NCBI GenBank assembly: GCA_022747635.1
Contig: JAKTNV010000176.1
Span: forward strand, 124,001-188,000
DNA from: Hetaerina americana
Taxonomy: Eukaryota > Arthropoda > Insecta > Odonata > Calopterygidae
Length of the DNA stretch: 64,000 nt
Direction of reading: 5' to 3'
The translations under genes and the position numbers were made by a program. Under the pieces are notes generated by a model, which made no database searches, was not told the origin of the DNA, and was given only the letters and a program-made list of their open reading frames with translations. This document shows, one piece after another, positions 1 through 12,514 of this stretch (position 1 is its first letter; each line of letters begins with the position of its first letter).

Positions 1-1190
1 ATGTACGCCATTCGTTTGCCTCTATTTTTTCCGAATTATGATAATCACTGGGAATAGAGTAGAGCGATGCTCGTCCAACCACGTGTTTATGACAAACAAC
101 GTTTGACGGCGCGATAAATAAGTTTTTTGACTATTTGAAGAAAACTTAAAATTTCTATATACATCCTGGCTCCAACTGCAAGCGTTTTTCAAATCAACTT
201 TAAGTCATTGCATGCCGCGTTGAACGTCAGTCATCGTAAGAACTCTTCGAAAAGTTTCGTTGTCTGGCGGAACTTATACGTATTTTTCGTTATTAAAAAT
301 GAGAGATGTTCTCTTTCAGGAGAAGCAAATCACTTGCAAACTACTACCGTATTTTACATTCATCACAACCTAAGATTTTCTCTTTCAAAAATGTGAAATT
401 TATTCTTTTGCTGCACGTTGTTTAGCACTCGTATAAATTGTTTCTTTCCTTGAAACCAGTGATTATCTTCTCTTTCAATTAAAAATTGTCCCATTAAATT
501 TTACAGAATTCCGGTAGATTCCGCCAGAAAGGGCCTCGTTAACATAACACCGTGCTCGCTTACTGAATTGCATTCCGCGTTCAGGATAAATAGATTGCCA
601 CTTATCTCTTTTGCTGCTGGTATTTGGTTTACTTAGGGATTTCTAAGTTGAGGCGTCTGTTCGTTCGTTAAACATGCTCCTCGTATGTCGATTTCCTTCG
701 CCATTTGACCCAGTCGCATTGTCGGTTACACCCGCTGCCACTCGCTCGAGTCAGCCTATACATTGGACTTGATGCAGTGTTCCATCCGAGATGCAATCTC
801 TTGTCGTCACGTATGGAAGCAGTTCATTTGGTTTCTATATATCCATAGGCCTACCGTTCTTAGAAGGCATTTTCTCGTCCGATTAACCATTCATTTGCTT
901 TCCTATCTCGTGTGGATTTGTGCATTGTTTTTCTATTAGTAACTCAGTGCTGACTCGCTTCAAGGGTCAGCGATGCATTAATTCTGAATCATTTCCGTCT
1001 TGATTCTCCCACAGGGTCATCATATAATTTCGCTCCTCTTTTACTCATTTCATCCCCGAGATTCATAATTCACACTCATGCATCTTAATAGCATTACGAC
1101 GGGACATGACTCGTGCCAAATGCATCATTACGTCCGGATAATCTTCCTTTTCTATGGTTGTCGAGGTGAGAATTCGGACGTCTCTCCCCC
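1..1190. other. Intergenic or intronic AT-rich DNA, no gene seen
   Basis: No coding region, RNA gene or recognisable transposon is supported here. Open frames are short, lack family motifs and have no composition shift. Short polypyrimidine runs are frequent. Confidence 0.6.
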
Positions 1191-1345
1191 TCTCCCACTC
1201 TACTCATGCAGTCCCCCCCTCTCTCTCCCGCCTAGAGCTCCCCCTCATTCCCCTCCGTCCTTCTTCCCCCACCCACCTCCCCGAGTCTTCCCTCGCGTTC
1301 TTGTATCCCCCCTCCCTTCCTTCCCAGGCGCTGATGTCCGCCGCC
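1190..1345. repeat. Polypyrimidine (C/T) low-complexity tract
   Basis: The plus strand is almost entirely C and T for about 150 bases. Two overlapping proline/serine-rich open frames cross it, but they follow from the base composition and are not genes. Similar tracts recur at about 6600-6740, 38560-38610 and 42640-42870. Confidence 0.75.
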
Positions 1346-1493
1346 CTAGCCCTTGCTGAGGCCCACCGCTGGAAGACTCCACCACCTTTGCTCGGTTTGA
1401 ATTCACTGAAAATGCTCGCAGATAGGATTTCTTCTTTCTAGGGGGTTTTTCTTTTCACATTGTGCGGTGAATTGCATTCAGTGTCACTTATTC

Positions 1494-1785
1494 GTAGTAG
1501 TAGTAGTAGTATTTAGGGGAAGCGACCGACAGCTGAGGTCATTTGCGCCATAGGGGATGGACAGGATGGAGGGAAACCCGGCGTCGGTATTAGCCTACTC
1601 TTTACGAAAGGCGCCAAGGGGTCCGCAACTTAACGTCCCATCCGGCGGACGGCGTACTCACTCAAAATGCCCTCCAAAAAACACCTCAAGTAGGGATCGA
1701 GATACCTCTGAAAAATATTCAACACCGCCGGGACTTGAACCCGGGCCCTCTGGATGGGAAGCCAGTACGTTAACCCCCGCAACAT
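1494..1785 (-). mobile_element. tRNA-derived SINE, full-length copy
   Basis: Read on the minus strand, this starts with a tRNA-like head: an A-box-like stretch (TTAACGTACTGG) and a B-box (GGTTCAAGTCC). A unique body follows and the copy ends in a (TAC)n tail, seen on the plus strand as the TAGTAG run at 1494-1513. The same unit occurs at 50324-50624 (plus), 16762-16952 (minus, 5'-truncated) and 63190-63270 (plus, head only), which defines a dispersed family. It has no coding capacity and would depend on a LINE for mobility. The head does not fold as a complete tRNA, so this is not a tRNA gene. Confidence 0.85.
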
Positions 1786-3245
1786 CTCGTATGTGTATTT
1801 TTACACGGCTTTGAAAAAGAACAGAAGATAGTTAATTTCTGACTATCTTTCGTCTTCAAATAAAATATTCTTTCGATAGGTGTCTCGTCAGGTTTTTCTC
1901 CAGTTAATCACTCTCATTCCTTAACGGGAAAATCTTCGTTGTTATATTCAGATATGGCGTTGCCCGAACTTCCGAGAAAAAGAAATCCGAAATAATGAGC
2001 ACCACATTTTGGATGTGAATGGCTATCTTCACTTATCGCCTTCGCCAAAGTGTTCGTCAATTTTTATCCTGTCAACACTCATGACGTAAATTAAACGTGC
2101 TATTGTTTTTGGTATTGAATTTCCCAGCCTTTGGGTTATATTGTCCTCTTTTGTCCTTATTTTGTCCTCTGTGGAGTACCGTATGACCCTTCTTCTAAAC
2201 GGTCCACTGTTTCTTCGTAAGCAATTTTAGCATGCGATCTTTTCATACCTTATCGCCATTTCCTAGATTGCATATTTTTCAACCTTCGTTGGAGTCTTCC
2301 AACATAAGGTTGCGTCGTGAGCGTATGATTCCTGCTGATCTATCTTGACGGAATTCCATATTTCGAATGACCTTAATTTACCTTTAATTATAACGTTCAG
2401 AACCTACCGAATGCTAAATATTTAGCGCTGATTGTGTGTGAATCTTCCACTCCTATCGTCTGCTGTTACTCTTCAGCATTGTTTTTCAATAGACAGCGTC
2501 GCCTGCAGCTTTCTTCCTGGCATTCTCAGCAACCATCACCCATATATCACATTTCCACCTTGGGATGGCTCCGATTTCCCTTCGGCTTCCTTGAACCAGG
2601 TATCTTGACTATTCTTAGGGCAGTGGGACGTCACGAATAAGATTATTTGGGAGTTGCAATAAGCTACCAGCTTGACCATTGAGAAAAAGTGCTCTTTGCT
2701 TTTCGTGAGCAACTTTTATACTTGATCATTGCCGCATTTATTCCTTTAATATTTTTCTGAAGCTGCAAAGTGCGAGAAAGGAAAATATTCCATCACAGCG
2801 CTTCATTATCAGCGACGCCACTAATTCCTTAATATTCTGGTACAGAAATCATTATTCCCCGAATCTGATGCGTGAACACGTTATTTAATATCCGAGTGAC
2901 AAAATCTGCCATAATTTAACTTTCCTCATTGATATCTAGATGCGAATAATTTATTTCCGTCAGCGAGCCTTACAGTTGGTTGTTCATTGGAAATTCATAT
3001 TTGGCCTGCGGTATATTTTGCTGCATTCCTTAACGAAGTGATTTCACAAGTTACAACGTACTAAATCCAGTCAACCGGGTATTCTGCGTGACAATTTTAA
3101 CTCAATTTCTCAGCGATGTGTTCCTACAGTGTAATCTTATAATTTTACGAACACAGCTGCTCGTAAAATAGAGTCGCCTTTGTTCTCAATGTCGCCAGCT
3201 TCCAATCTTCATTCATTTTCAATTTTTCCTAATGACTGGAAATAC
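1786..3245. other. AT-rich noncoding DNA, nothing recognised
   Basis: No supported gene. The frame at 2434-2640 has no recognisable motif and ordinary intergenic composition. Confidence 0.55.
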
Positions 3246-3247
3246 TA

Positions 3248-4560
3248 CCTTGATCAAAAAGTTCCCGGAATTTATTCAGAATATTAAAAATACAAGTTTA
3301 TTCATCTAAATCTATATTGTCCCCTTCAAAGTAATCCCCATCGACTGCAACACACTTATGCCAGCACTTGATCCAATCCTCGAAACATTTTTTATATTCG
3401 GTTTTCGGTATGTCCATCAGTGCTTCCTGCGATTTTTCCATTACTTCCTCTCGGCTGCTAAAACGCGTTCCCCGTAATGGTTTTTTAACTCGATTGAACA
3501 GAAAGAAGTCACAGGGAGCCAAATCAGGTGAATTCGGTGGCTGTTGGATGGTATTTGTTGCATTTTTCGTCAAAAAATTACGAATAATGATAGCACTGTG
3601 CGACGGTGCGTTATCATGGTGCAAAATCCACGAGTTTTCTGCCCACATTTCTGGTCTCTTTCGGCGAATTGCTTCACGCAAACGTCTCATAACGCCCAAA
3701 TAATACTCTTTGTTTACTGTCTGGCCTTCTGGCAAAAATTCATGATGCACTACACCGTTGTAATCCATGAAAACCGTCAGTATTGCCTTCTTTTTTGACT
3801 GAAAACGACGTGGTTTTTTTGGTCTCGGCTCATTTGGTGAACGCCATTCACTTGCCTGATGTCTGGATTGCGTGTCGTACTCATAAACCCACGTCTCGTC
3901 TCCAGTAATGATCCTTTTGATGAATGTGGGATCGGATTCAGCCTCGCAAATCATGTCTTTTGCGACGTCAACACGGTCTCTTTTTTGCATGAAATTGAGG
4001 TACTTTGCTGCTACACGACGGAAACCCAAATCATTAACCACAATGTCTTGGGCGGATCCATAGGCAATGTTCAAGTCCTCCGCTATTTCTCTGATGGTTA
4101 ATTTGCGGTTATTGACCAACATTTCTTTTACTTTATCAATTTTTTCACCGACTTTCGATGTCGATGGTCTGCCACTGCGTTCATCATCTTCGATTGACTC
4201 ACGACCACTTCTGAACCGCTCGTGCCACTGGTAAACGACCGTTTTTTTTAGAGAATCGTTGCCGAAACACTTTTCCAACATTTCCAACGTCCGTGCGCCA
4301 CTAAATCCGTTTTTTACGCAAAATTTAATACAAGTTCGTTGTTGCAAATTTAAATCCATTTGTGCAATTGTAAAAAATCGCCAACACACACAGAGATAGA
4401 TGTACTCTTGGCTACGTAACTTTTGCAAATGTCAAGTTATGACACTAAGATTTAAAGGGAATATCAACAACAGATGTACCAATTTAACAAAAAAACAGAA
4501 CTCAAATCGGAACGATGGGAGCGCCACACGGTGGTTATTCCGGGAACTTTTTGATCAAGT
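3248..4560 (-). mobile_element. mariner-family DNA transposon, structurally complete
   Basis: A 1,313-bp unit bounded by 24-bp terminal inverted repeats (minor mismatch in the first base; core TTGATCAAAAAGTTCCCGG) at 3248-3271 and 4537-4560. It is flanked by TA dinucleotides at 3246-3247 and 4561-4562, the usual mariner target duplication. The length is typical of mariner elements (about 1.3 kb). It contains one uninterrupted transposase frame on the minus strand. The near-identity of the TIRs and the intact ORF suggest a young insertion. Confidence 0.9.
3298..4428 (-). CDS. mariner transposase (DD34D), intact ORF
   Basis: Cut-and-paste transposase that would bind the element's TIRs and move it into TA sites. 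The N-terminal half has paired helix-turn-helix character: a CIKFCVKNGFSGARTLEML helix region, the VYQWHERFRSGRESIEDDERSGRP linker typical of mariners (split here only by description), and a second HTH around IREIAEDLNI. Catalytic motifs are visible: TGDETWVYEYD (first Asp), HHDNAPSH (second Asp) and SPDLAPCDFFLF (third Asp). The third Asp makes it DD34D. The frame opens at 4428, but mariner proteins normally begin near the MDLNLQQRT methionine at about 4359, giving roughly 353 aa. The upstream codons are probably 5' UTR. There are no internal stops, so it may be active. Confidence 0.9.
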   Translation of the reverse strand: MQKLRSQEYIYLCVCWRFFTIAQMDLNLQQRTCIKFCVKNGFSGARTLEMLEKCFGNDSLKKTVVYQWHERFRSGRESIEDDERSGRPSTSKVGEKIDKVKEMLVNNRKLTIREIAEDLNIAYGSAQDIVVNDLGFRRVAAKYLNFMQKRDRVDVAKDMICEAESDPTFIKRIITGDETWVYEYDTQSRHQASEWRSPNEPRPKKPRRFQSKKKAILTVFMDYNGVVHHEFLPEGQTVNKEYYLGVMRRLREAIRRKRPEMWAENSWILHHDNAPSHSAIIIRNFLTKNATNTIQQPPNSPDLAPCDFFLFNRVKKPLRGTRFSSREEVMEKSQEALMDIPKTEYKKCFEDWIKCWHKCVAVDGDYFEGDNIDLDE

Positions 4561-4562
4561 TA

Positions 4563-7500
4563 GTATTCCGGTTAAATTCATTTGACAATGACAGAAAATA
4601 TACCGGAACCCAGTTCTGTATGCGAACGGGTTTAGCTTGGTGAGATGTCCTGGTTAACTTTGAAAGTTTTTGTTTTGCTTGGTACTTCACCGTCTTCCGT
4701 TTTGTGAAAGTTATTCTCTCTTCAACATCTCAGCAGGTTTGCGTTCAAGATTACGTCTTTGATGAGTGGGAGCAGGTATGCATGTCATCCGCAGCTTGAA
4801 ATATTTCACATTTGGTGTGTACTTCTTCCTTTTTCATTTTCTTCGAGATCTCATCTTCTCTCGCTCGAGCTGCGCCCATCCCTCTTCATCCCCCGACATC
4901 GCTTTTCCTCATGAGATGACTGGGATAACGAGAAGTGGAAATTTTCTTCACACCCATTCAGAAATTTCATTGTACATCTTCCAAAACTACAATCTTGTAA
5001 AATTCACTGCGCCATCACATTGAACACATTTTATGCCTTGCTCCAGTGATTGATGTATTTCTCAAAGCACTCCTGTGGATTCCTTCTCGTGCTCTTGCGG
5101 AAGGCTTCTAATATGTTACCTTTTTAGGATTTAGAACTCTCTTCAAAATGTTTACACATTCCACGTCAGTTTATTGACATTTCAACAAACGATTTGAAAA
5201 TAAATTACCTCCAGTCTTTATTCCATCTTCCTCAGATATTCTCGGCACTGCATCTAATCTTCCTTGGTTGTACACCCCTTCCGTAAACTTCCGTCTTCCG
5301 ATACGATTCTTAATGTGATATGCTGAACCTTCCTCATAATTGTTTGTCTTGAATGTCGCCTGACGTTCTTCATTTCTCCAGATTTCATAAAGAAAAGGGC
5401 GTACGATCAGTCCTCTGGCTTGCTGCGTGCTATAACCGCATAAAACGGTTGACTCGAGATACTTGTACTTGTAGGGAAACTTGTCTTCGGAAATAATCTC
5501 CTTTCCTTCAAGAAATAATATCCACTCCAGTTTGCAGCATTCTTTATGAATCCAACAATTATAGAGCTCATATTAATTCATTCACAACCTTGTGACTCTC
5601 AAGAATGACATTTTCAAAAATTTTCGTAGGTATTTTGGCAATAATAACATTCTTTTGTAAGCCATTAAGAGAGTTCTTCTTCACCTAGATCACAACAATT
5701 ATAAAGGATGAATATGAATGCAGGGCATTGACAAATTAATTTTCAAATTAAAGTTCACACTTTATTTAAAGCGTAAGTTATTCACCAGATTTTGGCTACA
5801 ATTAATTATTTTAATTTCCAAATTTGAAAAAATGGCTCAGCGGAGAACACAAGAAAGAAGAACGGAGGATCGATAGGAAAAGCGTATCAAACTAAACAGA
5901 TAGAATGTCGAAAAATAAAATTAAGTCTTACAAAATTAAGTTTTTCTTTTATTTCCAGAGGATATGTTGAATGAACCTCGTATTTGTCATTGAGATACAA
6001 TTCTACCTTGGCTTTGGAATGCATAAGAAAATTTGAATTGGCATGGAAAGACCGTGACGGCATAACAAGGACATAAATACTATTTTTAATTCAGACTAAA
6101 TCATACCTTAGCTATTGATCGGATATAATTATTGCCAGATATATTCAGAAAATATTGGGAAAAATGTTTATCTTAATGCTCCAATCTAGGTACCATGATT
6201 GGGGAGGGAATATTTTTGGTGTTGTGGCAGGGATTGGGGTAGGTGAGGAGGCCCCAGAATGGAGGCAGCGTTGATAGGTAGTTTCCCAAGCGGTTATGCA
6301 TTAAAGGGGAGAAGTTGCTGAGGTGGTGCTGGGAGGGTAGTGTTGTGAAAATGTGGGCTTGGAGAGAAGAATCTCCGGAGGCTCCATGGAATCCTACCTT
6401 CTTAAAAGGATTGACTCCTTCGGAGGAGCGGCTGGTAGGCTGCGAGAAGAAGGCTGGAACTGCGCGGGAGATCCGGATATTGTAGTTCTGCCACAGCTTC
6501 CGGGGGTGAAAGGACGAAAGGGGTGTTTAATTGGTCGTGGCTGCAACCCCCTGCAAACATTGAAGGCGGAGGCGTCTCCTCCACCTTCAATGTTGCCCTC
6601 TCGCCACATCCTCCTTGCTCCTTCCCCCTCTCCCTCGTCCTTCCCGTCATACTTCCCTTTATCTTCCTCCCCTTCCAACTCAATCACTTCCTCCTCCTCC
6701 CCTTCCACCAGTTCCCTTTCCTCCCCCACCACACCCTCCACCTCTTTCACTTTTTTGCAACAACAAGCTGCAAGGTCAAAGAGAAAACATTTATTCACAG
6801 ATATTCATTTACACATGATCTTTCCAATTCGGCGACATGCCTTCCTCTTTCGAAGCGCAGGCTTAAACTGCAAGTAAAATGATCCCCACTTTCGTCCCCT
6901 CAAAAATACTTCGATAACATCTTCCAGACGAACATTTATTTTCTCCAATCCAAATAACAGTCGATTAGTATGTTTCAACTAGAATGAACGACATGTGTTT
7001 CTGGATATAATATGGCCACAATCTCCCAAAAAAGCTTTATTCATGCAATGTGTGCAGAACTCAGTACATTATTTTCCTGGCCAAATGGATGCACACCTTT
7101 GATAATCCATTGTTCCACAGACGGGGCAATCATCCCTTGGTGGGAGCTGCATTTTTTTTAAAGAATGCGTGCATAGCAACCATAAATGCGTATATTTCCA
7201 ATGATCTCTTTATTAAAAATGCACCTGAAGAATTTTTTGGATAACTTTTAGTATAAAATAACATATAATAAACTAAGACAACTATGGAATATAATATTGA
7301 GTAAGTTTTTATAAAAATTTGTGTGAAGACTGATATCAACAACTTTCCACATGAGGCTCCCATTTTTGTTTATTGTAGAAGACACCTTGGTAACAGCTTG
7401 GTAGCATTATTTTTTAATATCGTCCATTGTTGTGAAGAAAGTCCTCCTGAATTTTTGCATTGGAATTTTTCCCTTACACTGACATAAAAATAGGTCAAGC

Positions 7501-8690
7501 TTGACCTTTTGTTCAATTTATACAGGACTGGTAAATGACATATCATTTGACCAAATATTTCAACGAGGACATCCTTTTATGTTATATTCTGGGCCTGCGT
7601 TATTTTGATCCCAAAAATGTGGAACACCATTTCCAGTAGGCTCAGCCTTCACTCTAAGTGACAATGAATTTGGAATACTCCAATATACTAGATGACTGCA
7701 TTTTTAATAAATCTAATGAAATGATAAAACTGGAAAAATTATCGATTAGTCCATCGTAAGTGGCGACTTCTACCCATCAAAGTAATATAATGTTTGCAGC
7801 ACTAGCACAGAATACCTGATAAGGAAAAATCAACTTATAAAACATGCCAAACATTATTTCACTGCTATTCTTTAATATATAAGTTTCCTTACTACCCTTG
7901 GTGCGGTTACAGTGGCTAGAATGTTAGCATACCCTCAAGGCATGCCCTCATGCTCGCCCCAGATCAAAAATAATCAAAATTTTAGTTCATATAATTATAC
8001 TAAAAATTATTGAGGAGATTCTTTTGTCTTGCAATGAAATGGTGGCTACTTACCAATCCCATCCCCAGCTTCGTTCAAGGGTTTGGGTAAACACGGAGGG
8101 AGGAGATCATAGGTGCTAATTTGCACAATTATTTTGTTGATCTGTCCAATCGATACCAGGGAGGCAATTCTCACCACCAATTATCACAATGCTGTTATTA
8201 TTTCTCCGTGTAAATTTGTATATTTCTTCATCGGGGGTAAGGAGTGTTTTAAAATCTAAGTCTTGAGGTCTATTGATAGAACATAAGTTAATTTTAGGTT
8301 GATCAAGCCGCAGAAAGGTGCACCAAACACTTTCTATGATATCATTTTCAAATACACATTGCCTGCTTTCAAAAATACGTACTTTTCAATGTCACGAAAA
8401 CTCCTCATCCGGGTATTGTATCTCTATCGTGCCGCTAAACTAGGAAATCTATTGTGAAAATTCCTTTGTCGTTTATATTATTACAAGGTCAACTGTCTGA
8501 GCCTAATATTATAACAGCGGAATAACTTAGGATTGAGGTATTTAAGGTCCTCTGATTTTTTTGGATGATAATGCAATTTAGTTCAAGGATGAATAGATGT
8601 TTTTTTCATTTTGAATGGCGCCCGTATTAATATCCGATTGTAATTTAGGACACATTTGTGGAGAAGTCGTTGTCAAATGTATTTCTACAT
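4563..8690. other. Noncoding stretch with a C/T tract, no gene recognised
   Basis: About 4 kb without a supportable gene. Frames at 6353-6882 on both strands are products of a polypyrimidine tract (about 6590-6740) and a local hairpin. A weak tRNA-like head appears near 7905-7960 but is too eroded to call. The rest is AT-rich without structure I can name. Confidence 0.5.
6557..6593. repeat. Hairpin: 16-bp arms, 5-nt loop
   Basis: Arms 6557-6572 and 6578-6593 are reverse complements with a single C/T difference, which still allows a G-U pair in RNA. The loop is CGTCT. It lies at the edge of a C/T tract and has no associated gene. Confidence 0.8.
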
Positions 8691-8699
8691 CAATGCTGG

Positions 8700-8990
8700 T
8701 GTTAAAGCCAGCTGTGAACCCTCTGTCTGCCATGGACACGCTTCACCTCGGAGCTAAGTTCCTTAAGGGGACGGAAGACCTCATCCGATCCGCGGTCCGT
8801 GACGTCGTGGGCGACCACATGGGCCATGATCTGCAGCCGAGAGCACTTGGTACGCCTGATCGCAGCCTCGATGGCCATCGTCGCCAGAGGAACTCCCACC
8901 TCTAGCATACACCTGGCGGTCACCTATTGATCGTCGTCCACGCCCTCTCCCTCAATGGAACCATCACGCGGCGGACATTTGAGCTACGAA
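8700..8990. other. GC-rich patch, function unknown
   Basis: Clearly more GC- and CpG-rich than its surroundings, with open frames on both strands (8615-8905 plus, 8702-8923 minus). Neither frame shows a family I recognise. It could be the remnant of a transposon ORF or a host exon. The flanks return abruptly to AT-rich sequence. Confidence 0.35.
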
Positions 8991-10082
8991 GTTCCTTCGG
9001 TCAGGCAACATCTTCAGGTACAAAAAATTTTTGGATATAGTCGCGGTATATGGTTTCTTTTTTGGGTTTTCTAATGATTCTTTTCCCTTTTCTTAACCCC
9101 ATTACCAGCAATCCCTTTATTTATCAGCAAAGCCTTTATTTATTTAATGTTAATTATCCAAGCCTTTTTCTTAAGATGTAGTCACAGATTTTGGTAGATA
9201 CCTTATGTGTGTTGCTTCACATCGACAATGAAAACGAAACCATGCATCCGCATATCGCTCAAAGGTTTAACACCAGTAACAACATAGAGATGAGACTAAT
9301 TTAAAACCCACCATTTCCGATACTTCGAGCGGCATCTCTCTTAATTTCCCAAGAGATTATTGAACGATCAAGTACCCAATCACTGGATCATTAACATGCT
9401 TATAAATGCTCTTGTTAGATTAAAACACAATAGAAAATAATTGAATTTAAATAACTTAAAGATAGCATGGTTGGAAGTACGTTGGATTACTCATTATGAG
9501 CTAAACAATTACTGACGTAGCTAGGTAATGCAGATGCCTTTCACTCATTTTCTTAACTCGATTCAAGTTCAAAAAAATGTAGAAAAGTAACAATTCAACT
9601 TTTTAAACCGTTGGTATTTCACGAATGTAAACAATATTTAGACCAGGTGATCGGAAAAGTACCGATGGTAGCCTAAGGAAAAGAGAAGGCTACGCGTGTC
9701 CCTCAGTGAGATGTCACGTGGGAATAATTTCGGGTCCCAATGTTTATGAATAGAAGTGGCAATGGGAATTGGGAATGCATCCACGCACACCACGGTACAC
9801 GGCCTCCAGTCCTTGTCGAAAACAGCCCCTGTGGGCCGCATCTCGAACGGCGATGGTGGGGTCCACATTACATCCCCACTAAGTCCTAATTCCCAATCGC
9901 CCGCAAGGCAAGAGTACTTCAAGGATTTAAACCCAATCCCACGACTACGAACAATCCTATCCACTTCAGGAAAACGGCGGATTGCGTTCTATCCACAATT
10001 CTGTGCACCTGGGTTCAAATGACGACGGCGATGGAATGTTGAATTTTTCCACCGAGGAAAAAATATATTATACTTTTAATTT
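8991..10082. other. Noncoding, nothing recognised
   Basis: AT-rich sequence with a GC-richer segment at about 9650-9990 that is open on both strands but shows no family motif. Confidence 0.45.
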
Positions 10083-10505
10083 TCACAAAAAGGTAGGCTT
10101 ACCATGCGAAGACCATGCCGGCGGGACGTACGTGATGATGGGCGAAACGCACGTGCGGTACAGTCGACGCTTCGTATCCATGCTCTGGACAGGCAGGCGA
10201 ATAATCGGTAATCGGAGCCGACTAAGCGCCGCGAATGTCTTCGCACGAATACCAAGTCCTTGGGAATTCCAAAGGAGTTTCCATCCTATCAGCACTCCGA
10301 GGTAGAGAACCTCGGATTCCCGCGCTAGGTAGACTCCAGATTTCCTCAACGTCAATTTCACCTGCTCCACCATATTCCTCACCCCACTATTTTCCACCCT
10401 TTTTACATCCCTTGTCCAATTGAAATTGTTTTGCAACAATATTTCCTGCCTCATTTTGATTTCTCCCAAAAATCCCCCCTCCTCCCCTTTCACCCTACTT
10501 AGCAC
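10083..10505 (-). pseudogene. Jockey-like non-LTR retrotransposon, RT C-terminal fragment
   Basis: The minus-strand frame contains a post-RT region typical of jockey-type LINEs: LYLGVLIGWKLLW, then RAKTFAALSRL, then RRLYRTCVSPIITYVPPAW (compare the family pattern YLGV..D..L.W...I..K......L......R......LLYK....P...YG...W). The catalytic palm is absent. The piece ends at a short poly-A/T-like boundary near 10083. It is a truncated, inactive fragment. Confidence 0.7.
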
Positions 10506-11040
10506 TTTTTCGTTTATTTTCCTTTCTGTTCATTTTATCTTTTCCGTTCTTCTCCAAATACAAATCTCAAAAGCTTCCAATCCACACCTTTTATCTTGCT
10601 TCAATGGACACGTAATTGAAGCAAGATGATGGACTAAGATTCTAATGGCAATTAAGAATATTCAAGCAAATAGACAATGCAATTTATCGGAAATATACGC
10701 ATTATTTTAGGAAATAAGAATGAAAATTGTAAGCATATAGTACGAGGGCAGAGAAAATTACTCACGTATCCATTCCCTTATAGTTTGTCCTGTGCAGGAA
10801 AACTCATAGAAAGTGAACGAGTTCAAGAGATTTCTGGAACCAATTATCAGTAGAATGATTTTTACCGCTCACTCGGACGGCTGAAGTGGAGCGATTTGTG
10901 GGGGGAATGCGGGAAAGGAAGTCTTGGGAAAGCAATACGACCCGTGTCTGTTGTCTAGAGGCGTTTGGATCGCTTCTAGGCTAGCCCCTAGCTCGAGGGG
11001 TCAGCGTTAGGTCGCGTCACGAATCCACGATTTAAGTTAC

Positions 11041-11410
11041 ATGGAGCAACGTTTAGAGATTAAATGTTGTGTTGAGCTCGGAAAATCGGATTCTGAGACC
11101 GTGACCATGGTTGATTAGTCCCGCGTAGATGAAGAAATGTCCCAAAGAATGGTTTTCCGCTGACACAAAATGTCGAAAAAGTGACGGACATGCTCTATTG
11201 CGATCGACACCTCAGCGTGAAAATGTTGCCAGAGGAGTGCAATATTCCGAAAATCGCAGTGCATCGCATTCATAGAGACGATTTAGACATGAGAAACGTG
11301 TGTGCCAAGCTATTCCCGAAGGTTGCCGTCGAAAGATATGAAGGCTGCCCGAGTGGAAATCTCGTGGTATCTCTTGGATGACTGTGAATGTGACCGACAG
11401 CCCCGATGTG
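11041..11410 (+). pseudogene. mariner-like transposase fragment, decayed
   Basis: The plus strand begins with a mariner start-like segment (MEQRLEIKCCVELGKSDSET) at 11041. It continues through frame changes into an HTH linker with EECNIPKIAVHRI, DDLDMRNVCAKLFPKV and ARVEISWYLLDDCE. These are the N-terminal to mid-region blocks of mariner transposases. The catalytic Asp region is missing and several stops or frameshifts interrupt it. The best open remnant is 11181-11381. Confidence 0.7.
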
Positions 11411-11890
11411 GCAGCGCCAGTACTCTCATTATTCCCGAGAAATTGCAAAAACTATGTTTTTGCAATCAACTAAATAGAACATTTTTAATTAATGCAGAAA
11501 ATATATTCTAAATAGTGTAACAACTATTTAAGCATATTCGCCAAAATATTGCCAAGGTTATTGAACTTGTATTTGCAATTATGCTCGTGATTCAATGCGT
11601 TACCACTTTTCCATTGTCTGAAGGCAAGCTCGGCTTATTTCATTCAATCCACGTCAAAAGCCACGAGGCGATGAGAGAGGAAGTTATTTTGGAGGCCTGG
11701 TGCCCTTTAAACTTTGACAGAGCAAGTAAATAACAGTTATACGACACGCTGTCTTATGTATGTGAGTTTATAGAAGTGGTAAGAAGGACAAAAGAAGGGG
11801 ACTTGAGAGTCTGTGGGGTTGGGGAAGAATACCCACCACTTCGTTGTGATGTCATGCGGGGTCGAGAAACTGCGGTGGAGACAAAGAAGA
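11411..11890. other. Noncoding, nothing recognised
   Basis: AT-rich filler between a decayed mariner and a GC-rich segment. Confidence 0.45.
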
Positions 11891-12460
11891 GATAACAAGA
11901 CAGACACACAAAATGATTATTGGGATTGCCCGCGCTTGGCGAAACATTGACGGTCGGTTTCCGCAAACGCACGATGTCCCACTCCCTTAAATGTGTCCGT
12001 TCCTCCAGCATGCAATCCCCACCCCAACCACGCATACCCACCCCCTCCTCTTCCCCACCAGGGCCACCCGGCCAGCGTGCGATCCAATCCGTCGCGAATC
12101 AGGGCCGATGCAAAGCAATCAATCAAGCCCGAACCACGAGACCGAGGGACGGACGAACTCGTGACTGCACGCAAATGGTGATCGGCACGCACGCATAAGG
12201 CAAGACAGTCGGCGGATGTATGGGGCGGGTCGGAACCCTCTCCAGCGACATTCATTCCACGGACAATGTTGGCCTCACACGCATCGTGAGGATCGAGGTG
12301 TCGAATGGAAACAGATCCCCAACCCGGTGTCCCCCAGTTCACACACAACGAGAGCCCTGACAACGACCCCGAGTCACGGTAAATACACGAACCAAATCAC
12401 AGGTGCACGGCCAAGAAAACAAGGGAAGCCCGCCCCCTCGTCTCTCCTACTCGCCATTAA
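11890..12460. other. GC/CpG-rich segment with overlapping open frames on both strands
   Basis: Composition rises sharply here with many CG dinucleotides. Frames are open on both strands (for example 11917-12363 minus, 148 aa, and 11920-12198 plus), a hallmark of composition rather than of one gene. I recognise no domain. A host promoter/CpG-type region or a degraded element are both possible. Confidence 0.35.
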
Positions 12461-12514
12461 AAGCGATTGATCATTAAAGCTCTCTTTTGCCATAGCTCGT
12501 ATTCTTCATTTGAA

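Noticed and set aside
1078..1441. Overlapping proline-rich frames
   Set aside because: Low-complexity C/T tract.
6353..6882. Several open frames of 67-174 aa on both strands
   Set aside because: They arise from a polypyrimidine tract; translations are Pro/Ser/Leu-rich or Glu-rich with no family features.
7905..7990. Eroded tRNA-like/SINE head
   Set aside because: Only a GGTTACAGTGGCTAGAATGT-like match; B-box and tail are not convincing.
11917..12363. 148-aa minus-strand frame
   Set aside because: GC-rich region is open in several frames on both strands; no domain recognised.
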